From Flaviramulus sp. BrNp1-15 (GTDB taxonomy: Bacteria; Bacteroidota; Bacteroidia; Flavobacteriales; Flavobacteriaceae): DNA of 64,000 bases. The stretch spans positions 418,471 to 482,470 of the forward strand of contig NZ_CP092099.1 of assembly GCF_022259695.1 (NCBI RefSeq). The letters run 5' to 3'. Shown here piece after piece: positions 27,302-37,624 of this stretch. The notes beneath the pieces were generated by a model that was not told where the DNA came from, ran no database searches, and saw nothing but the letters and a program-made list of their open reading frames with translations. The first letter of the stretch is position 1. Every line of letters begins with the position of its first letter. The translations under genes and the position numbers were made by a program.

Positions 27302-28365
27302 AAGGAACGGTTAATCCTTCTTTCTGGAAGGGAAAAAAAGTTTATGTAACGGGACACACAGGGTTTAAAGGAAGTTGGTTGTCTCTATGGTTGCAATCTA
27401 TGGGAGCTATTGTGAAGGGATATTCATTAGAACCTGCTACTGACCCTGCACTTTTTTTAGAAGCAAATGTGGCAGACAATATGGAATCAGAAATAGGTGA
27501 TATACGGAATCTGGATAATTTAAAAAAAAGCATGAAGTCTTTCAGTCCAGATGTTTTAATTCATATGGCCGCACAACCGCTCGTCAGACTATCATATTCA
27601 AATCCAATAGAAACTTATACTACTAATGTTATAGGAACAGTAAATGTTTTAGAAGCTGCAAGATATTGCACGAACTTAAAAGCAATTATTTCGGTTACAA
27701 CTGACAAATGTTACGAAAACAAAGAATGGGTATGGGGCTATAGAGAAAATGAACCTATGGGAGGACATGATCCTTATAGTAGTAGTAAAGGCTGTGCAGA
27801 ACTGGTAACTTCTGCGTACAGACAATCTTTTTTTCATACAGACGAAATGGCTTCTATAGCCTCAGCAAGAGCAGGAAATGTTATTGGAGGAGGTGATTGG
27901 GCAGATGACCGATTAATACCTGATATTTTAAGAGCCTTTCAGAATTCTAAACCAGTTATGGTTAGAAATCCATTATCAACTAGACCATGGCAACATGTTT
28001 TAGAACCACTTTCAGCATATCTTGTTTTGGCTGAGAATCTATATGTATATGGAGATGATTATGCAGAGGCATGGAATTTTGGACCAAATGACGACGATTG
28101 TAAGCCTGTAAATTGGATTTTAGACAAAATGGTTTCTAATTGGGGAAATGATGCAAGATGGGAGCTAGACGAGAGTAATAACCCACATGAGGCAGGATAT
28201 TTAAAGTTAGATTGTTCTAAAGCGGCTTCAGAATTAAAGTTGACACCTAAATGGAACTTAGAGTATACACTTAATTTAATTGTAAATTGGCACCAAGGAT
28301 GGCGTTCTGGAGAAAACGCAAAAGATTTATGCCTAAAAGAAATAAAAAGTTATAGCAAAGAATAA
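27280..28365 (+). CDS. rfbG: CDP-glucose 4,6-dehydratase
   Basis: A 361-residue extended SDR producing CDP-4-keto-6-deoxyglucose. The nucleotide-binding motif is [16 protein letters not shown], the RfbG-characteristic form. [15 protein letters not shown] and [12 protein letters not shown] (YxxxK) form the active site, and [12 protein letters not shown] is family-typical. The start is either the ATG at 27280 or the one at 27289; both overlap rfbF. Second step of the dideoxyhexose pathway. Confidence 0.94.
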   Translation: MEVMGQIKGTVNPSFWKGKKVYVTGHTGFKGSWLSLWLQSMGAIVKGYSLEPATDPALFLEANVADNMESEIGDIRNLDNLKKSMKSFSPDVLIHMAAQPLVRLSYSNPIETYTTNVIGTVNVLEAARYCTNLKAIISVTTDKCYENKEWVWGYRENEPMGGHDPYSSSKGCAELVTSAYRQSFFHTDEMASIASARAGNVIGGGDWADDRLIPDILRAFQNSKPVMVRNPLSTRPWQHVLEPLSAYLVLAENLYVYGDDYAEAWNFGPNDDDCKPVNWILDKMVSNWGNDARWELDESNNPHEAGYLKLDCSKAASELKLTPKWNLEYTLNLIVNWHQGWRSGENAKDLCLKEIKSYSKE

Positions 28366-28369
28366 GTTT

Positions 28370-29695
28370 ATGGATAGTAAAGAGATTTTAGAAAATATAA
28401 GACAAGAAATAGCTGTATTAGTAACAAAATACACAGATGAAGCATATAAACCTAAAGCTTTTTTGCCAGGAGAATCCGTTATACCACCTTCAGGAAAGGT
28501 TCTTGGTAATGAGGAAATTCAAAACATGGTGGATGCCTCGTTAGATGGATGGCTCACAACAGGAAGATTTAATACAGCTTTTGAAAAAAAATTAGCAGAA
28601 TTCTTAGGTGTTAAATATTGTCTTTCTGTTAATTCTGGCTCATCAGCCAATTTAGTAGCTTTTAGCACACTCACCTCTTCAAAACTAGGTGATCGAGCTA
28701 TTAAAAAAGGAGACGAAGTAATTGGTGTAGCAGCAGGCTTTCCTACAACAGTAAATCCTATTGTTCAATTTGGTGCAATACCTGTTTTTGTAGATGTTGA
28801 TATTAAGACTCACAATATCAATGCTGATTTAATAGAAGCCGCAATTACACCTAAAACAAAGGCTATTATGTTAGCACATACATTAGGTAATCCTTTTAAT
28901 TTAGGAAAGGTTAAAGAACTTTGTGATAAGCACAATTTATGGCTTGTAGAAGACTGTTGTGATGCTTTAGGAGCAACTTATAAAGGTCAACTTGTTGGAA
29001 CCTTTGGAGACATTGCTACCTTAAGTTTTTATCCGGCACACCATATCACCATGGGAGAAGGAGGAGCTGTTTTTACAAATAGTGCAGAATTAAAAGGAAT
29101 TGCAGAATCTTTTAGAGACTGGGGAAGAGATTGCTACTGTGCCCCTGGTTGTGATAATACATGTGGTTGTCGTTTTGAACAAAAACATGGGGATTTGCCT
29201 TTTGGGTACGACCATAAATATGTGTATTCACATTTAGGTTATAATTTAAAAATCACAGATATGCAAGCCGCATGTGGTTTGGCTCAAATTGATAAGGCGA
29301 CTGAATTTATAAATAAGCGAAGAGAAAATTTTAGGTTATTAAAAGATAGATTAAGTAGTCTAACAGATTATTTAGAACTTCCTGAGGCAACACCGGATAG
29401 TAATCCATCATGGTTTGGGTTCCCTTTAACTATAAAAGAAAAGTCTGAAATAAATAGAGTCGATTTATTGAGGTTTTTAGACCAGAACAAGATAGGATCT
29501 AGATTATTGTTTGCGGGTAACCTTACGAAGCAACCATATTTTAAAGATTTAGAATATCGTATTGTTGGAGATTTAATCAATACCGATATTACCATGAATA
29601 ACACCTTTTGGATAGGTATTTATCCAGGATTAGGAAAAGAACATTTTGAGTTTGTTGGTGAAAAACTAGAAGAATTTTTTGGGTTGAATTTCTAA
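28370..29695 (+). CDS. rfbH: CDP-4-keto-6-deoxy-D-glucose 3-dehydrase (E1)
   Basis: A 441-residue PMP-dependent, [2Fe-2S] dehydrase that removes the C-3 hydroxyl. The aminotransferase-type lysine is replaced by histidine (H224 in [13 protein letters not shown]), the hallmark of the E1/ColD dehydrases. The iron-sulfur ligand pattern C197-x57-C255-x1-C257-x7-C265 matches that described for E1 exactly. The reaction needs the RfbI reductase encoded upstream. Length and all motifs are complete. Confidence 0.96.
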   Translation: MDSKEILENIRQEIAVLVTKYTDEAYKPKAFLPGESVIPPSGKVLGNEEIQNMVDASLDGWLTTGRFNTAFEKKLAEFLGVKYCLSVNSGSSANLVAFSTLTSSKLGDRAIKKGDEVIGVAAGFPTTVNPIVQFGAIPVFVDVDIKTHNINADLIEAAITPKTKAIMLAHTLGNPFNLGKVKELCDKHNLWLVEDCCDALGATYKGQLVGTFGDIATLSFYPAHHITMGEGGAVFTNSAELKGIAESFRDWGRDCYCAPGCDNTCGCRFEQKHGDLPFGYDHKYVYSHLGYNLKITDMQAACGLAQIDKATEFINKRRENFRLLKDRLSSLTDYLELPEATPDSNPSWFGFPLTIKEKSEINRVDLLRFLDQNKIGSRLLFAGNLTKQPYFKDLEYRIVGDLINTDITMNNTFWIGIYPGLGKEHFEFVGEKLEEFFGLNF

Positions 29696-29696
29696 T

Positions 29697-30566
29697 ATGA
29701 AAACTATATTAATAACAGGAATCAATGGTTTTTTAGGAAGTCATTTAGCAAGTATTCTTAAAATCCAATACAAAATAATTGGGCTAGAATTCTCATTAAA
29801 TAATTTAAACAGGATTTATGGAGAAGATTATTTAGTTTATTGCTCTAACGATAAGGACAAAGTTTTTGAGGAGAACAAAATTTTTGGTATTATTCATACT
29901 GCAACAGTATATAAAAGAGAGAATACGCCTTTACGAGAAGTATTAAATACTAATGTTGTTTTACCTATAGATCTTTACGAATTAGCAATCAAGAATAATG
30001 TGGAAGTGTTTTTAAATACAGATAGTTTTTTTAATAATCCAAAATATAATTACTCTTTTTTACCAGAATACACATTGTCAAAAAAACATGTAATTGACTG
30101 GCTAAAACTAATTCAAGCCAAGACTTGCAAGATTATAAATATGAAAATATATCATATGTATGGACCTAATGATGCTATTAGCAAATTTGTTCCTAAAATG
30201 ATAAAATTTATGACTGATAATGTGCCTTATATTGATACAACTTATGGAGAACAAACAAGAGATTTTATCTATATTGAGGATGTTGTATCCGCTTATTCTT
30301 TAGTTTTAGATTTGTTCGATAAGGAGGATCATAACTTTTGTGAGTATGAGGTAGGTACTGGAATGCCACTATCTGTTAAAGGCTTTCTTTTAAAAATTAA
30401 GTCGATTACAAATTCAAATACAGATCTAAGGTTTGGGGAACTTGAATATAGAGATAATGAAATTATGAGTTCAAGGGCTGATATATCAAAGTTAAAATCT
30501 TTAGGATGGCAACCTAAGTTTTCGACAGAGCAGGGATTAATTAAATTAATTAATGATACTAAGTGA
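29697..30566 (+). CDS. rfbJ: CDP-3,6-dideoxyhexose 4-ketoreductase, CDP-abequose synthase-like
   Basis: A 289-residue SDR with GINGFLGS at residues 8-15, Ser110 in FLNTDSFF, and the catalytic pair Tyr125/Lys129 (YTLSK). The blocks FLNTDSFF, YGPNDAISKFVPKMI and TYGEQTRDFIYIEDVV closely recall Salmonella RfbJ, which reduces the C-4 ketone to give CDP-abequose. Its place directly after rfbH fits the last step. Abequose versus paratose or another stereoisomer cannot be decided from sequence alone. The 3' end overlaps the next start by 4 bases. Confidence 0.78.
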   Translation: MKTILITGINGFLGSHLASILKIQYKIIGLEFSLNNLNRIYGEDYLVYCSNDKDKVFEENKIFGIIHTATVYKRENTPLREVLNTNVVLPIDLYELAIKNNVEVFLNTDSFFNNPKYNYSFLPEYTLSKKHVIDWLKLIQAKTCKIINMKIYHMYGPNDAISKFVPKMIKFMTDNVPYIDTTYGEQTRDFIYIEDVVSAYSLVLDLFDKEDHNFCEYEVGTGMPLSVKGFLLKIKSITNSNTDLRFGELEYRDNEIMSSRADISKLKSLGWQPKFSTEQGLIKLINDTK

Positions 30567-31507
30567 AATTATCTATTTTAATACCCACATATAATAGATC
30601 TAAATTTTTATTAAAAAATTTAGAAAGTTTAAAAAGTTTCATATTTAAACTTAAAAAGTTTCATGAAATTGAAATAATTGTATCAAATAACTGTTCTACT
30701 GATAATACAGATCAAATTATAACTTCTTATTTAGATAATTATCCCGATTTAAAATTGAGATATTTTTCCCAAAATAAAAATATTGGATTACAAAAAAACG
30801 CGCTTTTTGTTTTAAACGAGGCTCAAGGAGAATATATAATGTATTTGGGAGATGATGATTTTTTAGAATTTTCTTATTTAAAAGGCGTAGTTGAATATAT
30901 TCAAACAAACACTAATGTACATTGTATAATACCAAGCTTTGTCGCAATTAACACTTCAGGAGAGAGTTTAGAAGGCGGCAGAGATTTTAACTTTGCGAAC
31001 AAATTAACAAAAGGTGGATTTTATAATTGTTTCATAAATTCGTGGAGAGGTCATCAGTTAAGTGGCTTGGTTTTAAAACGTGAAGGTCTTTATGATTCAT
31101 ATATTACTCATAAAGTAAATAACATTTATTTATTCATTTATTTTGTTGCTTATAGTTGTTTACATGGTAATACTTATCATTTCACAAAGTTCCCAGTAAA
31201 AGTTACTCAACCAGGACAAGAAAATAAGGATTGGGGCTATGGTAAAGATGGGTTGTTAAATGAAGTTTTTGATAATTATAAAAAGTTAAATGTAAACCTA
31301 TTACAAAAAGGTCTGCTGCAATTATATTTTTATACAAAGCAATCATGGAGATTAGAATATTATGAAAATTTAGGGCCTAAGGGATTTTTTAATGCTTTTT
31401 ATTGTATTTGGTTTTCTAAAAATTCTACTTTCTTTTTTAGATTATTTTTCCCATTTGTAGGATTACTTGTTTATTTCTATCGAAAAATGAAGAATATTTT
31501 AAACTAA
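30563..31507 (+). CDS. family 2 glycosyltransferase
   Basis: A 314-residue GT-A enzyme starting at a GTG that overlaps the previous stop (GTGA). It begins LSILIPTYNRSKFL with SNNCSTDNTDQI, and the metal-binding acidic motif is GDDDF. No strong membrane anchor except a hydrophobic C-terminal stretch. Its layout resembles abequosyltransferases of Salmonella (WbaV), and position after the RfbJ-like gene makes it the best candidate to transfer the 3,6-dideoxyhexose; that acceptor/donor pairing is inference. Confidence 0.85.
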   Translation: MKLSILIPTYNRSKFLLKNLESLKSFIFKLKKFHEIEIIVSNNCSTDNTDQIITSYLDNYPDLKLRYFSQNKNIGLQKNALFVLNEAQGEYIMYLGDDDFLEFSYLKGVVEYIQTNTNVHCIIPSFVAINTSGESLEGGRDFNFANKLTKGGFYNCFINSWRGHQLSGLVLKREGLYDSYITHKVNNIYLFIYFVAYSCLHGNTYHFTKFPVKVTQPGQENKDWGYGKDGLLNEVFDNYKKLNVNLLQKGLLQLYFYTKQSWRLEYYENLGPKGFFNAFYCIWFSKNSTFFFRLFFPFVGLLVYFYRKMKNILN

Positions 31508-31513
31508 ATTAAT

Positions 31514-32953
31514 TTGATCAATAATGAAATAAAAAAGGGATTTATAATCACCTTTATCTCAAAATATTCAAATGTTTTTTTTGAATTAGGAATAGGAGCT
31601 GTTTTAGCAAGGTTACTTACACCAAATGAGTTTGGTATTGTAGCGGTTATTTTAGTTTTTACTTCTTTTTTTAATTTGTTGAGTGATATTGGAATTGGCA
31701 CTGCTATTATTCAAAATAAAAAACTTGAAAAAAAGCATGTTCAGTCTATTTTCAATTATACTATTTTAATAGGGCTTATAACAAGTATCATATTCTCATT
31801 TATATCGTACCCTATTGCAAATTTTTATAATAATGATGATTATATAAAAATTGGTAAGTATTTATCGATAGCAATATTCTTTTTTACCCTAGAAATTGTA
31901 CCGCAAGCTATAATTAGAAAAGAGAAGAAATTTTTAAAAGTAGAAGGAACTATTGTATTTGCAAATGTTATTACAGGAATTATAGCAATTTATCAGGCAT
32001 ATCATGGTTACGGATATTTTAGTTTAATTAATAGAGCAATATTTAAGTCAATAATGCTATTTTGCATAAATTTTTATAATTCCAAACTAAAAATTTCTAC
32101 AAGCTTTAATTTTCAAGGAATGAAGATGATTATGGTTTACTCATCATTTCAATTTGCATTTAATTTTATCAATTTTTTTTCTAGAAATTTGGATAATATT
32201 CTTATTGGAAAGTATTTAGGGGCTGCCAGTTTAGGGTTTTATGATAGGGCTTATAGGCTTATGTTGTACCCTGTTCAAAACCTCACTAATGTAATAACAC
32301 CAGTACTTCACCCCATTTTATCTGAATATCAAAATGAACCTGAAGTTATTTATAACAGTTATAAAAATATTTTAGAAATACTGGCCTTTATAGGAATGCC
32401 TTTATCTGTTTTTCTATATTTCTCAGCAGATGAGATAATTTATTTAATGTATGGAAGTCAATGGAAAGAGAGTGTTCCAATATTTAAAATACTGGCTTTA
32501 ACAGTATGGATTCAAATGACACTTTCAAGTACTGGAGCAGTATTTCAAGCTCTAGGGAAGACAAATTTGCTGTTTTATTCAGGTTTTATATCGTCTGTAT
32601 TTATGGTAACTGCAATTTTAGTTGGAGTCTTAGTGTTTAAAGATTTAGAATTTATTGCTTATGGACTTTTAATAGCTTTTTTGTTAAACTTTCTCCAAGG
32701 TTTCTTTTTTTTATTCAAAATGGGCTTTAAAAAAAATGCATTGCACTTTTTGAAATTTTTTAAAATAGGTTTTGTTAGTGCAGTAGTTCTGTTTTTATTT
32801 TTTTATTTTTTAGTAAAAATTGATTTTACCGCTATAATAATGCTAATTTATAAAGGATTTTTATTATTCTTATCTCTTGTTATTGGCGCCTTTATTATGA
32901 AAAAAAAGTATATTCTTTTTGTTTGCGATAAAATAAAGGATAAGTACTTTTGA
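31514..32953 (+). CDS. Wzx-type polysaccharide flippase (MOP superfamily)
   Basis: A 479-residue protein with about 12-14 hydrophobic segments and the start KKGFIITFISKYSNVFFELGIGAVLARLLTPNEFG, characteristic of COG2244/WzxC-type exporters. It would flip undecaprenyl-pyrophosphate-linked repeat units to the periplasmic face. Start is the TTG at 31514; the nearby ATG at 31524 is out of frame and hits a stop within three codons. Sequence here is more AT-rich than the flanks. Confidence 0.88.
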   Translation: MINNEIKKGFIITFISKYSNVFFELGIGAVLARLLTPNEFGIVAVILVFTSFFNLLSDIGIGTAIIQNKKLEKKHVQSIFNYTILIGLITSIIFSFISYPIANFYNNDDYIKIGKYLSIAIFFFTLEIVPQAIIRKEKKFLKVEGTIVFANVITGIIAIYQAYHGYGYFSLINRAIFKSIMLFCINFYNSKLKISTSFNFQGMKMIMVYSSFQFAFNFINFFSRNLDNILIGKYLGAASLGFYDRAYRLMLYPVQNLTNVITPVLHPILSEYQNEPEVIYNSYKNILEILAFIGMPLSVFLYFSADEIIYLMYGSQWKESVPIFKILALTVWIQMTLSSTGAVFQALGKTNLLFYSGFISSVFMVTAILVGVLVFKDLEFIAYGLLIAFLLNFLQGFFFLFKMGFKKNALHFLKFFKIGFVSAVVLFLFFYFLVKIDFTAIIMLIYKGFLLFLSLVIGAFIMKKKYILFVCDKIKDKYF

Positions 32954-32987
32954 GCGTTTTAATTATTATCTCAAAACAATAAAAATA

Positions 32988-33995
32988 TTGAACTCAAATT
33001 TTGAAATATCAATCGTTATACCCTGTTTTAACGCCGCGGGCACAATAATTAAAACGATTAATTCGCTCATGGCTCAAACTTATAAAAAGTTTGAGTGTAT
33101 AATAATTGATGATCATTCTGTTGATTCGACAATGACCATTGTTAATGAATTTATTAGCAATGATTACCGTTTTTCCATAATGTTAAGGAATACAAAAAAC
33201 AAAGGGGGTAGTGTTTGTAGAAATCAAGGTTTGAAAGCATCAACAGGTAAATACATAATGTTTTTAGATGCAGATGATTTTGTTAGTCCAAATTGTTTGG
33301 AAGATAGAATTAATAATATGAAAGAAAACCCCGCTTTGGACTTTGGAGTTTTTAATACCGCCATTATTGGAAAAAGAACTATGCTGTTAACAAGATATAG
33401 TAAAGACCCATTACGCGATTTTTTAATTGGCTGTTATCCATGGCAAACTATGAGCCCTTTATGGAAGAGAAGTTTTTTACTTAAAATTAATGGGTTTAAT
33501 GAAATATTTCCTAGGCTTCAAGATGTAGAAATTCATACTAGAGCTCTTTTATTTAATGGTGTAGTTTACAAGTATTTCCCTTTATCAAAAACGGATTCGT
33601 TTTACAATTTCAGTAGATCTAAAGAAGTAAATATTGATAAAATAAAAAAACAGATTACAGGATACATACTTTATTTAGAGCAAACATTGATGATGATAAA
33701 AGATGAAAAGTATAAGAAATATTTGAAAAGAACTTATTATTTACTGATAAGCATATTAGATGAAATCCCTTCAGATTCTAATTTACAGTTAAGGATAATT
33801 AAAATAGAAAAAAATCTTGAACTTTCCAATATAGAAAAAATAAAAATAGACCTTTTTAAAAGTCTAAATAAACATAAGATTTTTAATAAACATATAATTT
33901 TTGAACTCTTGTTTTTTAATTTCAATAGGATTTTAAATTACTTGAGTAAGATACTGAGTAGTAATAATTATAATAAATTATTATGGAGAGATTAA
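32988..33995 (+). CDS. family 2 glycosyltransferase
   Basis: A 335-residue GT-A transferase with SIVIPCFNAAGTI at the start, IIDDHSVDST, and the DADDF metal-binding motif. The start is a TTG at 32988, just upstream of the ISIVIPCFN strand. The C-terminal third is lysine/isoleucine-rich with no recognisable domain. Donor and acceptor unknown. Its end overlaps the next gene by 13 bases. Confidence 0.85.
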   Translation: MNSNFEISIVIPCFNAAGTIIKTINSLMAQTYKKFECIIIDDHSVDSTMTIVNEFISNDYRFSIMLRNTKNKGGSVCRNQGLKASTGKYIMFLDADDFVSPNCLEDRINNMKENPALDFGVFNTAIIGKRTMLLTRYSKDPLRDFLIGCYPWQTMSPLWKRSFLLKINGFNEIFPRLQDVEIHTRALLFNGVVYKYFPLSKTDSFYNFSRSKEVNIDKIKKQITGYILYLEQTLMMIKDEKYKKYLKRTYYLLISILDEIPSDSNLQLRIIKIEKNLELSNIEKIKIDLFKSLNKHKIFNKHIIFELLFFNFNRILNYLSKILSSNNYNKLLWRD

Positions 33996-35314
33996 ATTTA
34001 AGTACTTTCAAATGGGCTCAGAAAAATATTTTCATATTATTACTTTTGATACCTATTTCTATTAAAATTAAAGTTTCTTCATCTGTAATGCTGTTACCAC
34101 AAGATTTGTTGTTGCCAGTCTTTATTGTAGTATATTTCGTTTTTAAGAATAAGTTTACCGCTAAATTTTCAAGAATTACTTTACCATATATATGCTTATT
34201 GCTGGGGATTTTTATTATGATTTTTTCAACACTTTTATCTTTTTTTTATGTTGTTGACTCCGTAGGGCTTTTGAAGCTATTTAAATATTCAATTTATTTG
34301 ATTTCCCTGTTGGCTATTGCTGATTATTATAAGGTTGATTTTTTAAATAAGATAAACAATATTACAATACTTTTAATATTAGCTACATTGATATTTTTTA
34401 TTTATAATAGAAGCTTACATCATAATTTAAGTTGGAGTCAATTTATCAAAATCGCAACTTATTCTGCCTATAATATGCCAACAGGTTTCACAAATAGATA
34501 CTTAGATTTGTCAAATTTTAATGTAGGAGTTATTTCTAATAACCATGGTATTTATGGGAGTTATTTAGTTTTAATTTCAATTCTTAATCTATCAAATATT
34601 ATTAATAAAGGATTAGGAATTGCTAAATCAAAGATTGTTTTGACACTTTGTTTTATAAATATTATGCTTTTAACTTCTAGAGAAACCTTTTTATTAATAA
34701 TAATTGTTTTCTTAATGTTTTTTTTGAGGAAATTGTTATTTAAAAAATTTAATATTAATAATCTTATTTACTTTGGTAGTATTATTGTTTTCTGTATTTT
34801 AATTGGAGGTTGGTTAATTTATTATTATGAAATAGAATTATCAATTATAAATAAAATCTCTAACTCTATTAAAGGTTTTAAAGAGCATGGAGGTGATGGG
34901 AGTATTAATGTTCGTTTTAATACATGGAAAATTATAATATCTATGCTTGTTTTGAACCCTCTATCTTTTTTTATAGGTTTTGGTTACAACCCCTCAAGGT
35001 TTTCTGAGCAGATAGATAGTTACGCTTATGTTACAGGGGGAAAATATGTTACTGTCCCAGAAAATCTATTTTTAATGTTTACTAGTTACGGTGGTATATT
35101 TTCATTAATGTTTTTGTTGCTTTTTTTCTTAGGATTATATCTTCAGTTTAGAAAGTTTAGAAACTTGAAAGTAGGGTCATTTCTTTCTTCGTTTGTTATA
35201 GGATTATTTTTTACAAACTTTACTGGCGGTTCAATTATAGCCGAGTTATTAATGACGCAATTAGGTTTGGTTTATTTCTATTGTTCTAATGCAAATAAAT
35301 TTAATAATGATTAA
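33983..35314 (+). CDS. probable O-antigen polymerase (Wzy-like) membrane protein
   Basis: A 443-residue polytopic protein with roughly 11 hydrophobic segments and one long non-membrane loop (about residues 300-350), the pattern of Wzy/WaaL-type proteins. Primary sequence of this class is poorly conserved, so the call rests on topology and context: flippase and glycosyltransferases on both sides. A ligase function is the alternative. Very AT-rich, with one 60-base line (34741-34800) having only 8 G/C by hand count. Confidence 0.7.
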   Translation: MERLNLSTFKWAQKNIFILLLLIPISIKIKVSSSVMLLPQDLLLPVFIVVYFVFKNKFTAKFSRITLPYICLLLGIFIMIFSTLLSFFYVVDSVGLLKLFKYSIYLISLLAIADYYKVDFLNKINNITILLILATLIFFIYNRSLHHNLSWSQFIKIATYSAYNMPTGFTNRYLDLSNFNVGVISNNHGIYGSYLVLISILNLSNIINKGLGIAKSKIVLTLCFINIMLLTSRETFLLIIIVFLMFFLRKLLFKKFNINNLIYFGSIIVFCILIGGWLIYYYEIELSIINKISNSIKGFKEHGGDGSINVRFNTWKIIISMLVLNPLSFFIGFGYNPSRFSEQIDSYAYVTGGKYVTVPENLFLMFTSYGGIFSLMFLLLFFLGLYLQFRKFRNLKVGSFLSSFVIGLFFTNFTGGSIIAELLMTQLGLVYFYCSNANKFNND

Positions 35315-36407
35315 TATTTTGTATATCACGAGTAGAGCAGATATTGGAGGAGGCCCCATTCATTTAGATTTATTGATTAATAATATTAATTTACAGTATT
35401 TTAAAGTTTTTTTGGTGTGTCCAAAACAAGGTGAATTATATGATGAATGGAAAAATAATAAGAAGATTGAATCAATAATTGAGATTCCATTTAGGAAATT
35501 TTCTGTAAAATCATTTTTTAATATTTGTGCATTTTTAAAGAAAAAGGATATTACAGTTATTCATTCTCATGGTAAAGGGGCTGGTTTATATTCTAGGTTA
35601 CTAAAGAGCATTTTTAGAAAATATTTAGTAGTACATACCTTTCACGGAGTTGGTAGTGTTTTAAAAGCAAAAAGTTTTAAAAGTAAATTAAGAAATATAT
35701 ATATAGAAAGAATTTTGAAACATTTTACAAACCTTTATGTCGCCGTATCAAATGGAGAGAAAGAACTTGCTGTAAAATATTTTAAATTAAAAAACAAATT
35801 CAAAATCATTGTAATCTACAATGGAGTTATAACTCCTCATATTTCAAATAATAAAAAAAAGAAAGGAATACAAATTGTGTCAATAGTTAGGTTTTCTCCG
35901 GAGAAGAATATGGAATTTGCATTTCAAGTTGCTAAGAATTTAAAGTGTTTTGATTTTCTTTGGATAGGTGATGGAGAAGAAAAAGGCATTTTAGAAAGAA
36001 AAGCAATTGTTGAAGATGTAAGTAATATTGAGTTTTTTGGGTTTAATAGAAATCCCTTTAATCAAATACACCGTGAAAAACCAATCTTTCTTTCTACTTC
36101 TAGAGGGGAAGGCCTCCCTCTTACTCTTTTAGAAGCTGAGTCCTTAGGAATACCAATTGTAGCAACTAATGTGATTGGTAATAATGAGGTGGTTGTTGAA
36201 GGTTTTAACGGTTACCTTTTTGAGGAAGGAAACCTAGAACAAGTTAAAGAATTATTAAAAAAACTTGTTCATCAAGATGATATTTACCAGAGAATGTCTA
36301 AAAATACCATAGTTGATTTTGAAAATAGATTTAATCTTTATAAAATGGTAAGTTCTACAGAAAACATTTATAAGGAAGTAGTTTTAGACAAAAAAGATTT
36401 TCATTGA
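35307..36407 (+). CDS. family 4 glycosyltransferase
   Basis: A 366-residue GT-B enzyme. The N-terminal domain begins MINILYITSRADIGGGPIHL. The donor-binding domain has SIVRFSPEKNMEFA, IGDGEEKG, FLSTSRGEGLPLTLLEAESLGIP with the E-x7-E signature, then the NGYLFEEGN tail. The frame is open from 35289, but the ATG at 35307 gives the family start and overlaps the previous gene by only 8 bases. Sugar specificity is not readable. Confidence 0.88.
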   Translation: MINILYITSRADIGGGPIHLDLLINNINLQYFKVFLVCPKQGELYDEWKNNKKIESIIEIPFRKFSVKSFFNICAFLKKKDITVIHSHGKGAGLYSRLLKSIFRKYLVVHTFHGVGSVLKAKSFKSKLRNIYIERILKHFTNLYVAVSNGEKELAVKYFKLKNKFKIIVIYNGVITPHISNNKKKKGIQIVSIVRFSPEKNMEFAFQVAKNLKCFDFLWIGDGEEKGILERKAIVEDVSNIEFFGFNRNPFNQIHREKPIFLSTSRGEGLPLTLLEAESLGIPIVATNVIGNNEVVVEGFNGYLFEEGNLEQVKELLKKLVHQDDIYQRMSKNTIVDFENRFNLYKMVSSTENIYKEVVLDKKDFH

Positions 36408-36409
36408 AT

Positions 36410-37618
36410 ATGATTAAATTTTTTAAGCCATATCTTAATTCAAGTTTCATTAATATACTATTAATGAATTTAACTATATTCATTGGTTTGTTTTCAATTA
36501 AACTGATACCATATTTCTTGATATTATGTTCATTGTTTTGGATTGTGTTTGAAAGAGATTTTAGTTACTTTAAGGAGAAGAAAAAAATATTTTACCCTTA
36601 TCTTCTTTACGTATTAACTTTTTTTGCAGGGTTTTTATTCACAGAAGATAAAGCTAATGCGCTTAAACAATTGGAAAGGCTTATACCGTTTGTAATTATT
36701 CCAGTTATTATGGTTTTTAATAATTGGGATAGTCTCAAAATTCGTTTTTATGGGAATGTGTTTGTGATTGGAGTTGTTATTATTTCAATATGGTCTCTGA
36801 TTTTATTATTGAATTTTAGTGTAAATGAAAAAGTGTTTTTATTGACGATGAACAAAAATTATTTGCAATGGAAGTTTCCTCATTTAATTGGTTTTCACCC
36901 GACCTATTTTGGCTTGTTTATTGTGACCGCAACTATAATTTTATCAGAAAATATCTTATCAGCAATCAATAAAAAGAAATTTGTTCTAAGTGTACTAGCA
37001 ATATTTTATTTGACAACTTATCTAGTGTATTTAAGCGCAAGAAATGCCTTAATATGTCAATTTTTAGTTTTAATTGCAATAGTTTTTTCACATTTAAAAA
37101 ATGTTCGTATAAATAATAAAACAAGAACAACTTATTTTTTTTTATTGTTACTTTTTTTATTTCTATTTATTTTTATGTTTCAATCGGGATTTTTATTAAG
37201 TAAATTTAGTAGGGTTTTTAATGATGATAGATTTTTTCTCTGGCCTTATGCCCTCGACAAAATAAAAGCAAATCACTTCATATTAGGCGAGGGATTGGGT
37301 GGGGGAGCTGTTTACTTTTCTGAAATAATACACAATATTAATGATACGAGAATCAATTACAAAGGAGTAGATTTACACAATCAATATTTGAAGGATTATA
37401 TCGATTTAGGAGTAATGGGATTGTTAAGCTTATTTGTTTTAATATTTTCACCACTTTATAAAAATTTTAATATATATTATTTCCTCTTTGTTCTTGTTTT
37501 TGCTATTGCTATATCAACAGAGTCTATGTTAAGTATAATTAAAGGTATTATTTTTTTTAATTTTATATCTATATTCTTTACTATGAAAACTTTTAAAGAC
37601 AAAGCAATTAAAATTTAA
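36410..37618 (+). CDS. O-antigen ligase/polymerase-family membrane protein
   Basis: A 402-residue protein with about 10-12 hydrophobic segments. The block LHNQYLKDYIDLGVMGLLSL matches the HNxYL region of the Wzy_C/O-antigen ligase family, with a large periplasmic loop just before it. It may be the WaaL-type ligase or a second polymerase; the neighbouring 33983 gene is the other candidate. Start is the ATG at 36410; a TTG at 36404 overlapping the previous stop (TTGA) is possible. Confidence 0.75.
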   Translation: MIKFFKPYLNSSFINILLMNLTIFIGLFSIKLIPYFLILCSLFWIVFERDFSYFKEKKKIFYPYLLYVLTFFAGFLFTEDKANALKQLERLIPFVIIPVIMVFNNWDSLKIRFYGNVFVIGVVIISIWSLILLLNFSVNEKVFLLTMNKNYLQWKFPHLIGFHPTYFGLFIVTATIILSENILSAINKKKFVLSVLAIFYLTTYLVYLSARNALICQFLVLIAIVFSHLKNVRINNKTRTTYFFLLLLFLFLFIFMFQSGFLLSKFSRVFNDDRFFLWPYALDKIKANHFILGEGLGGGAVYFSEIIHNINDTRINYKGVDLHNQYLKDYIDLGVMGLLSLFVLIFSPLYKNFNIYYFLFVLVFAIAISTESMLSIIKGIIFFNFISIFFTMKTFKDKAIKI

Positions 37619-37624
37619 TCGTAT

